This document shows positions 1 to 4,041 of a DNA stretch of 6,669 nucleotides, in pieces. The translations under genes were made by a program, and so were the position numbers. Source of the stretch: Clostridia bacterium (GTDB taxonomy: Bacteria; Bacillota; Clostridia; Christensenellales; UBA1242); assembly GCA_028704215.1 (NCBI GenBank), contig JAQVLJ010000041.1, positions 1 through 6,669 on the forward strand, read 5' to 3'. Numbering within the stretch: position 1 is the first letter of the stretch; every line of letters begins with the position of its first letter. The notes below the pieces were generated by a model that was not told the origin of the DNA, ran no database searches, and saw nothing but the letters and a program-made list of their open reading frames with translations.

Positions 1-134
1 ATAGCGTAATTTTGATCGAACAACTTCGTACAATAGATAAAATGCGCTTGAAAGAAAAAATATGTACCGTTAACTACATAACTATGCAAAAAGTTGACGT
101 CGCAATATTAATCAGCCTCGGCATTACAATTTAA
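1..134 (+). CDS. MazF/PemK-family toxin endoribonuclease, C-terminal fragment (5' end outside window)
   Basis: An open frame runs from the window edge (first full codon at base 3) to TAA at 132-134 and encodes the last 43 residues of a protein. The fragment contains VILIEQLRTIDKMRLKEKI followed by a helix ending in ILISLGITI. This closely follows the C-terminus of Bacillus EndoA/MazF, whose conserved core reads LLEQIRTIDK-RL and whose last helix ends in a similar AL-ISL segment. Family members are ribosome-independent, sequence-specific mRNA interferases, usually partnered by a small antitoxin encoded just upstream. The catalytic Arg and Thr of the family and any antitoxin lie outside the window, so activity cannot be judged. 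The gene ends 9 bases before the -35 box of the next gene, which therefore has its own promoter. The family call rests on the short but characteristic EQ-RTIDK motif. Confidence 0.82.
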   Translation, partial: SVILIEQLRTIDKMRLKEKICTVNYITMQKVDVAILISLGITI

Positions 135-143
135 ATATGGTTA

Positions 144-171
144 TTGACTTTTTTTGAAAATATGATACAAT
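144..171 (+). promoter_or_regulatory. Sigma-A-type promoter of the metzincin-like gene
   Basis: The -35 box TTGACT (144-149) is separated by 16 bases from the -10 box TACAAT (166-171). A TG dinucleotide one base upstream of the -10 (TGATACAAT) makes it an extended -10. Transcription would start near 178, only about 11 bases before the ATG at 189, giving a very short leader. Confidence 0.7.
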
Positions 172-188
172 GTGTTTAGGTAAATTTT

Positions 189-1871
189 ATGGGAAGAGAG
201 ATTTTCAAAAAAATGTTAGAAAACGTAGCATTAAAAAATTACAAAGATAAAAAAAATTACAATAAACTTAATTGGCAAAAAATTGGTACAAAAATTTGCA
301 ACGTAGGTATTGCTTTGCTTTTGGGCATCGGAATATCATTATCAACAGGTGCAAAACTAAACAACGAGGCTATTGATATATCAGATATTACTGAAGAGAT
401 TAATTTGCCAACTGATAGCACTATCGATATTGCACCTGAAATAATTGGAGAAAACAATCAAAATGATACCACTGAAAATACACCTCCAGTTGAAGAAGAA
501 TATACAATAGAAACTAAATATTTTAATGCAAATCCAATTAGTTTGTATTTCGGCAGTCAAGGTTATGATTGGACTGAAATGGAAAAGGTTGTTGTGATGA
601 AAGCCATTAAACAACTCGACTATCAACTAAAAAATGTAACATTTGATATATATTTTGATAAAGATACAAATTTTAGTTCAGGAACAGATTCAAGACAAAA
701 TTCATTTAACCAAATTATCTTGCAACGTGTTAAAAATCTTAATGGCAACATAGTTGCTGCTTATTACCCTATCACAAGTGAAAAAATCGAAGGTACAGAA
801 ATTAACGACGAGAATGGTACTATATTATTTTCTGACTATATTTTTAAGTTTTTAGAATTAGAAGAAAATGATGATAAAATATCGCCAAGTTTTATTTCAA
901 GTTTGGGACCTTTGCAATATTTCGTTAACGCTTCAATGACCAATAAACAAGCAAAAAGTATTTTGCAAAATAGAGCGAGTGCGATTATTATGCATGAAAT
1001 CTGTCACAACAATGCATTACAGGGTATGAATCATTCAGATAATTTTACTGATTTGATGTATGCTAGTTCAGATTCTTATAATTTAAGTATTGGTGAAAAA
1101 GAAAGATTTAATGAAAAAACAGATATTACAGTAGAAGTTGAAACAGAAAATATATTAAATTCTGTTGTATACAATGAAATATTAAAAACAATCGAAAACC
1201 AATTTGGTAAAACAAAGGATTACACCGAATTCAAAAATATCAAAGATATCGAACTAATTGACTATACAAATGGCGTTTTAAATATTACTTTTAATAATAA
1301 CGGCGCATTTGATGGTGAAAAACTTTTGTCTTCTATAAATATCAAACTTGATGAATACCAATCTGCTCCAAGTAGTCTTTTAGATATATACAAAATTTTG
1401 AAAAAGGGCATCGAAGACAACAATATATCAATAAGTTCTTATACATATAATTCTACTTTGTCAGATAGTATTGACGAGTTAAAATTTGCAACATCAGACG
1501 TAATGAAAGATACTTTTTTGTATGATGATTTGTCAATTAATGTAAGCAAAAAAATGACAAATATTGCGGAATTAAAAGCAAGAAGCATAAATCTTGTAAA
1601 CTTTGAAAAAACCGAAACTTATAATTACACTATTAATATAGATCTAACCTATAAACTAACCAATATTTTAAGAGGAATAAGACTTAATAGTTATCATTCA
1701 ACAATCAAAATTGTATCTGAAAATGAATTAAGCGATAAAGAAATTGCTCAAAAAATAAATAATGGAGAATTTGATGTTCTAAAAAGTTATACTATATTTT
1801 TAGCTGATAATTTATCATTGTTTGAACAAGCAAAACTTGAAGCAACAACCACTACTGAGTTAAGTAACTAA
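189..1871 (+). CDS. Putative secreted or membrane-anchored metzincin-like zinc metalloprotease
   Basis: This 560-residue protein is not recognised as a whole. A Lys-rich N-terminal tail (1-35) precedes one hydrophobic segment at about 36-53 (ICNVGIALLLGIGISLSTGA). That segment is a signal anchor or a signal peptide possibly cut after A55; no lipobox Cys follows, so it is not a lipoprotein. An acidic Thr/Pro/Asn-rich linker spans about 57-105. Residues 269-282 read HEICHNNALQGMNH, with HExxH at 269-273 and a further G279 and H282. S283 follows, and LMY at 289-291 has its Met 8 residues after the last His, the same distance as the Met-turn in matrixins (H-S-x6-M-Y). This suggests a metzincin-type zinc site, but the gap between HExxH and GxxH is 3 residues longer than the classical HExxHxxGxxH. 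The C-terminal half (about 310-560) has no recognised motif and alternates polar and hydrophobic residues as in beta-rich domains; no LPxTG anchor is seen. The start is uncertain: ATG 189 has only AGG at 178-180, while M9 (213) has GGGAAGAGAG 12 bases upstream. The gene is monocistronic, with its own promoter and terminator. Its substrate is unknown, and proteolysis is inferred from the motif only. Confidence 0.6.
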   Translation: MGREIFKKMLENVALKNYKDKKNYNKLNWQKIGTKICNVGIALLLGIGISLSTGAKLNNEAIDISDITEEINLPTDSTIDIAPEIIGENNQNDTTENTPPVEEEYTIETKYFNANPISLYFGSQGYDWTEMEKVVVMKAIKQLDYQLKNVTFDIYFDKDTNFSSGTDSRQNSFNQIILQRVKNLNGNIVAAYYPITSEKIEGTEINDENGTILFSDYIFKFLELEENDDKISPSFISSLGPLQYFVNASMTNKQAKSILQNRASAIIMHEICHNNALQGMNHSDNFTDLMYASSDSYNLSIGEKERFNEKTDITVEVETENILNSVVYNEILKTIENQFGKTKDYTEFKNIKDIELIDYTNGVLNITFNNNGAFDGEKLLSSINIKLDEYQSAPSSLLDIYKILKKGIEDNNISISSYTYNSTLSDSIDELKFATSDVMKDTFLYDDLSINVSKKMTNIAELKARSINLVNFEKTETYNYTINIDLTYKLTNILRGIRLNSYHSTIKIVSENELSDKEIAQKINNGEFDVLKSYTIFLADNLSLFEQAKLEATTTTELSN

Positions 1872-1876
1872 TTAAT

Positions 1877-1909
1877 AAAAAAGCGGGATTTTATAATCTC
1901 GCTTTTTTT
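1877..1909. terminator. Bidirectional intrinsic terminator between the metzincin-like gene and rpsI
   Basis: GCGGGATT (1883-1890) pairs with AATCTCGC (1895-1902), with one G-U pair and a 4-base TTAT loop. The stem is extended by A6 (1877-1882) pairing with the following T-run (1903-1909). Read on + it ends in a U-tract just after the stop at 1871; read on - the A-tract becomes the U-tract, 38 bases beyond the rpsI stop. It therefore fits both convergent transcripts. Confidence 0.85.
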
Positions 1910-1946
1910 GTTTGTTATAAATGAAAAGTATAATTTTTTATCAAAA

Positions 1947-2540
1947 TTATCTCTTGCTAAACTGAGATGCTTTTCTTGCTTTCTTCAAACCATATTTTTT
2001 ACGTTCTTTGATACGACTATCACGTGTGATAAAGCCCGCTTTTTTCAAATCAGCTCTTAGTTGAGGATTGAATTCTAGCAATGCTTTTGTGATACCTTGA
2101 CGTAATGCACCTGCTTGACCAGCAAGCCCGCCGCCGAAAATGTTAGCGACTACTTCTACTTGATTTTCCAAGTTTACTAATGTCAATGGTTGTTTAACGA
2201 TAAAAACTAAAGTATCCAACTTGAAGTAATCTTTTACTTCTTTGTTGTTCACAGTAATTTTACCTGTACCAACTGTCAAACGAATACGAGCAACACTTGA
2301 TTTTCTTTTGCCTGTAGCCAAAAACTCAGATACTTTTGCTTTTGTAGTTTTCTTTGCTGTAGGCTTTTTTAATGTAGCAGTTTCCACCACTTCTGTATTT
2401 TCTACTTTTTCAGCTTTTTTTGTAGTTTTGACAGGAGTTGTTTTTTCTGCTACTACTTTTTTTTCAGCCGTTGCCTTTGAAACTGTTTTAGTAGCAGTTT
2501 TTGCAGTTACTTTTTTTTCTGTATTTTCTACTTTTTCCAT
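1947..2540 (-). CDS. rpsI: Small-subunit ribosomal protein S9 (uS9) with Lys/Ala/Thr-rich N-terminal extension
   Basis: S9 is a 30S head protein whose C-terminal tail reaches the P-site tRNA. Residues 71-197 form a complete S9: FLATGKRKSSVARIRL at 73-88, VKQPL at 115-119, the glycine-rich GGGLAGQAGALRQGI at 136-150, GFITRDSRIKERKKYGLKKA at 169-188, and the terminal SKR whose last Arg contacts tRNA in known ribosomes. Typical S9 is about 130 residues; this one has 197 because of a roughly 70-residue low-complexity extension (Lys, Ala, Thr, Val, Glu; no aromatic residue before F73). The extension looks genuine. The only Met in it is M1, a Shine-Dalgarno AAAGGAG (2548-2554) lies 7 bases upstream of that ATG, and the ATG overlaps the rplM stop as TAATG. 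The extension has the segment EKVENTE at residues 2-8 and again at 44-50, from an exact 21-base DNA repeat. Co-transcription and translational coupling with rplM are strongly suggested. Confidence 0.97.
   Translation of the reverse strand: MEKVENTEKKVTAKTATKTVSKATAEKKVVAEKTTPVKTTKKAEKVENTEVVETATLKKPTAKKTTKAKVSEFLATGKRKSSVARIRLTVGTGKITVNNKEVKDYFKLDTLVFIVKQPLTLVNLENQVEVVANIFGGGLAGQAGALRQGITKALLEFNPQLRADLKKAGFITRDSRIKERKKYGLKKARKASQFSKR
2391..2537 (-). repeat. Pair of exact 21-base direct repeats inside the rpsI extension
   Basis: The bases at 2391-2411 and 2517-2537 are identical (+ strand TTCTGTATTTTCTACTTTTT plus C). The copies are offset by 126 bases, or 42 codons, so they are in frame and both encode EKVENTE on the - strand. 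This points to internal duplication within the low-complexity extension. Confidence 0.9.
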
Positions 2541-2980
2541 TATTTAGCTCCTTTCAAAGTCCATATTTCAGGTTTTTGTGCTGCTTGTTCATGCTCGGCA
2601 CCTTTGTAAATTCGAACATTAGTTGCCATCTCTCTTCCAAGAGTGTTTTTTGGTAACATACCTTTGATTGCACGCATAAGTGCAACATCAGATTGTTCTG
2701 CCATCATCTTTTTATATTGAATTTCTTTCAAACCGCCTGTATAACCAGAATAGCGTTTGAAATATTTTTGTGTAAGTTTGTTACCTGTCAAAATAACTTT
2801 ATCACTATTAATAACAATGACGTAATCACCGCAGTCAACGTGTGGAGTAAAAGTCGCTTTGTGCTTACCACGAAGAATGTGTGCAACTTCGCTAGCCAAT
2901 CTACCAAGAGGTTGGTTTGCACCGTCTATAACATACCATTTTTTTTCAACGTTTTGCGCATTTGCCATGTATGTCTTCAT
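2540..2980 (-). CDS. rplM: Large-subunit ribosomal protein L13 (uL13)
   Basis: L13 is an early-assembling 50S protein that binds 23S rRNA. The 146-residue length is normal (about 142-148). Typical segments are present in order: WYVIDGANQPLGRLAS at 15-30, LRGKHKATFTPHVDCGDYV at 36-54, the KYFKRYSGYTGGLK block at 72-85, and the family signature around AIKGMLPKNTLGR at 104-116, followed by RIYKGAEHEQAAQKPE at 123-138. The start is supported by Shine-Dalgarno AAGGAGA at 2986-2992, 5 bases before the ATG. The stop TAA overlaps the rpsI ATG by one base, the classic rplM-rpsI pair. A dedicated promoter and a leader of roughly 115 bases lie upstream, so the pair need not depend on truA transcription. 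Confidence 0.98.
   Translation of the reverse strand: MKTYMANAQNVEKKWYVIDGANQPLGRLASEVAHILRGKHKATFTPHVDCGDYVIVINSDKVILTGNKLTQKYFKRYSGYTGGLKEIQYKKMMAEQSDVALMRAIKGMLPKNTLGREMATNVRIYKGAEHEQAAQKPEIWTLKGAK
2548..2554 (-). promoter_or_regulatory. Shine-Dalgarno site fixing the rpsI start
   Basis: AAAGGAG on the - strand sits within the last codons of rplM, 7 bases before the rpsI ATG at 2540. It supports the long N-terminal form of S9 rather than an internal start. Confidence 0.9.
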
Positions 2981-3094
2981 AAAAATCTCCTTATATATTT
3001 TATTTAAAACTCTTTTTCGCCAGTAAAAGGTTTTTTAGTTTCAATGTTTTTCGCTTATGGGCTGTGTGGATACCAACTACGAACTATATCAACG
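2981..3094 (-). promoter_or_regulatory. 5' leader of rplM-rpsI, candidate L13 autoregulatory leader
   Basis: From the predicted start near 3094 to the rplM ATG the transcript would have about 114 untranslated bases, long for this compact region. An L13 leader upstream of rplM-rpsI is a described RNA family in low-GC Gram-positives, where it is a putative feedback element bound by a ribosomal protein. On the - strand a hairpin CUUUU-(ACUGGCGA)-AAAAG is visible at 3012-3029, and UUGGU can pair with a later ACUAA. The blocks GCGAAAAAC and GCGAAAAAG occur on the 3' side. I infer the family from position and partial structure; no covariance search was possible. Confidence 0.5.
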
Positions 3095-3100
3095 ATTTGT

Positions 3101-3129
3101 ATAATACAATAATTGTTGTTTGCTGTCAA
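3101..3129 (-). promoter_or_regulatory. Strong sigma-A-type promoter of rplM-rpsI
   Basis: A consensus -35 TTGACA (+ strand 3124-3129) is followed after exactly 17 bases by a -10 TATTAT (3101-3106) on the - strand. This is the best promoter in the window, as expected for ribosomal protein genes. The spacer contains an inverted repeat, ACAAT-A-ATTGT (3106-3116). Predicted start is near 3094. Confidence 0.85.
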
Positions 3130-3173
3130 GTGTTTTTGTATAACAAAGAGCAATGAAATATCAAATAAATGCC

Positions 3174-3911
3174 CTAATATTTCACATCATACAGATACAA
3201 GCCATAAGGTGCTACGGTATATTTTTTTGCGGTCATTCCATAAGCAAATTCCTTAAACTCTTTCAAAGATATTTTTTTGTGACCCAGTTCAATTAATAGT
3301 CCGACAATATTGCGAACCATTTTGTACAAAAAACCATCGCCAGTAATTTCTAACTTATAGAAAATAATATTTTCATATTCTGTGTATTTATTAATTAAAC
3401 AATCAAACACACTTCTAACAGTGGTCGCAGCACCACTTCCACTTGCACAAAAGTTTTTGAAATCATGTTTTCCTACTAAGAATTTGCAGCCCTTTTTTAC
3501 AAGATGAATATTCAATTCTTTTCTGATATTTAAACTTCTGTTATTTTCGAGTGGTAAGTCTGTTTTGAAAGCATACATTTTGTAAATATAAGTTTTTTGT
3601 TTTGGGTCAAACCTTGCGTTTATGTCAGATTCTTGACATTGCAAAACTCTAACATCATCAGGCAAAATGCCATTTAGACTTTTCTCAATTCTTTCAGCAC
3701 TTACTTTTGCGTTGTTCGTATCAAAATGTACACATTGTCCGATTGCATGTACACCAGCATCTGTGCGTCCGCTTGCGACACATGTTACGTTTTCTTTCAA
3801 AATCACTGCTAGCGCCGTTTGTAATTCTAGTTGAACAGTACGACAATTTGGTTGTATCTGGTAGCCATTAAAATTGCTTCCATCATACGTAATTTTCAAT
3901 AAATATCTCAT
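3174..3911 (-). CDS. truA: tRNA pseudouridine(38-40) synthase TruA
   Basis: TruA converts uridines 38, 39 and 40 of the tRNA anticodon arm to pseudouridine in the cytosol. The 245-residue length is normal. The N-terminal ITYDGSNFNGYQ (7-18) is typical of the family. The catalytic motif SGRTDAGVHA is at 47-56, with D51 the nucleophilic Asp. ARFDPKQKTYIYKM (99-112) carries the conserved Tyr-containing strand (Y110). FLVGKHDFKNF is at 144-154, GDGFLYKMVRNIVG at 191-204 includes R200, and APYGLYL at 234-240 closes the fold. The gene precedes rplM-rpsI on the same strand, the usual order in low-GC Gram-positives; the gap of 193 bases holds a separate promoter and no clear terminator. No Shine-Dalgarno site precedes the ATG. 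A perfect -10 box ends 7 bases upstream, suggesting a leaderless mRNA. The stop is TAG, unlike the TAA of the other genes whose stops lie in the window. Confidence 0.97.
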   Translation of the reverse strand: MRYLLKITYDGSNFNGYQIQPNCRTVQLELQTALAVILKENVTCVASGRTDAGVHAIGQCVHFDTNNAKVSAERIEKSLNGILPDDVRVLQCQESDINARFDPKQKTYIYKMYAFKTDLPLENNRSLNIRKELNIHLVKKGCKFLVGKHDFKNFCASGSGAATTVRSVFDCLINKYTEYENIIFYKLEITGDGFLYKMVRNIVGLLIELGHKKISLKEFKEFAYGMTAKKYTVAPYGLYLYDVKY

Positions 3912-3919
3912 AATGAGAT
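3905..3919. repeat. 15-base perfect palindrome over the truA start codon
   Basis: ATCTCAT-A-ATGAGAT is a perfect inverted repeat of 7 bases around a single central base. It covers the truA ATG and the expected transcription start and overlaps the last two bases of the -10 box. The position fits an operator, but no regulator is identified and the element is AT-rich enough that chance is possible. Confidence 0.6.
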
Positions 3920-3947
3920 TATACTAGATTTGCTACCCAAAATGCAA
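3918..3947 (-). promoter_or_regulatory. truA promoter, predicted leaderless transcript
   Basis: On the - strand a perfect -10 TATAAT (+ coordinates 3918-3923) is preceded after 18 bases by a weak -35 TTGCAT (3942-3947). The truA ATG begins 7 bases after the -10, exactly where transcription should start. No Shine-Dalgarno is present, which agrees with leaderless initiation. Confidence 0.6.
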
Positions 3948-3973
3948 TAAAATTGATTAAAGTGGCAATTTGT

Positions 3974-4002
3974 TTGACTATCGTTCATAAATAAAATAAT
4001 AT
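3974..4002 (+). promoter_or_regulatory. Predicted promoter of nifJ
   Basis: A -35 TTGACT (3974-3979) is followed after 17 bases by TAATAT (3997-4002), matching four of six -10 positions. An alternative -10 TATTAT (4000-4005) would give a 20-base spacer. The start would be near 4009, with a leader of about 33 bases. It is divergent from the truA promoter, whose -35 lies 26 bases away. Confidence 0.6.
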
Positions 4003-4029
4003 TATAAATATCTATTAAAGTATTTTAAA

Positions 4030-4037
4030 AAGGAAAG
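4030..4037 (+). promoter_or_regulatory. Ribosome binding site fixing the nifJ start
   Basis: AAGGAAAG ends 4 bases before the ATG at 4042 (7 bases from the AAGGA core). It supports this ATG, which also gives the expected family N-terminus. Confidence 0.8.
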
Positions 4038-4041
4038 ATAA

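Noticed and set aside
294..350. Lipoprotein signal in the metzincin-like protein
   Set aside because: The only Cys (C37) is at the start of the hydrophobic segment, not after it, so there is no lipobox.
1..1871. Toxin and metzincin-like gene as one functional system
   Set aside because: A good extended -10 promoter separates them and they are not overlapping or coupled; only adjacency links them.
2242..2547. Hydrophobic 101-codon frame on the + strand opposite rpsI
   Set aside because: It is the antisense of the Lys/Ala/Thr-rich S9 tail, which reads as Phe/Val-rich on the other strand. It has no ribosome site and lies over a certain gene.
3154..3184. TGAAATAT / ATATTTCA inverted repeat over the truA stop as a terminator
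   Set aside because: The 8-base stem is entirely AT-rich except one pair, has a 15-base loop and no U-run after it on the - strand, so it is not a convincing terminator.
3996..4005. ATAATATTAT palindrome at the nifJ -10 region
   Set aside because: A 10-base palindrome of only A and T is expected by chance in such AT-rich sequence and overlaps the promoter box itself.
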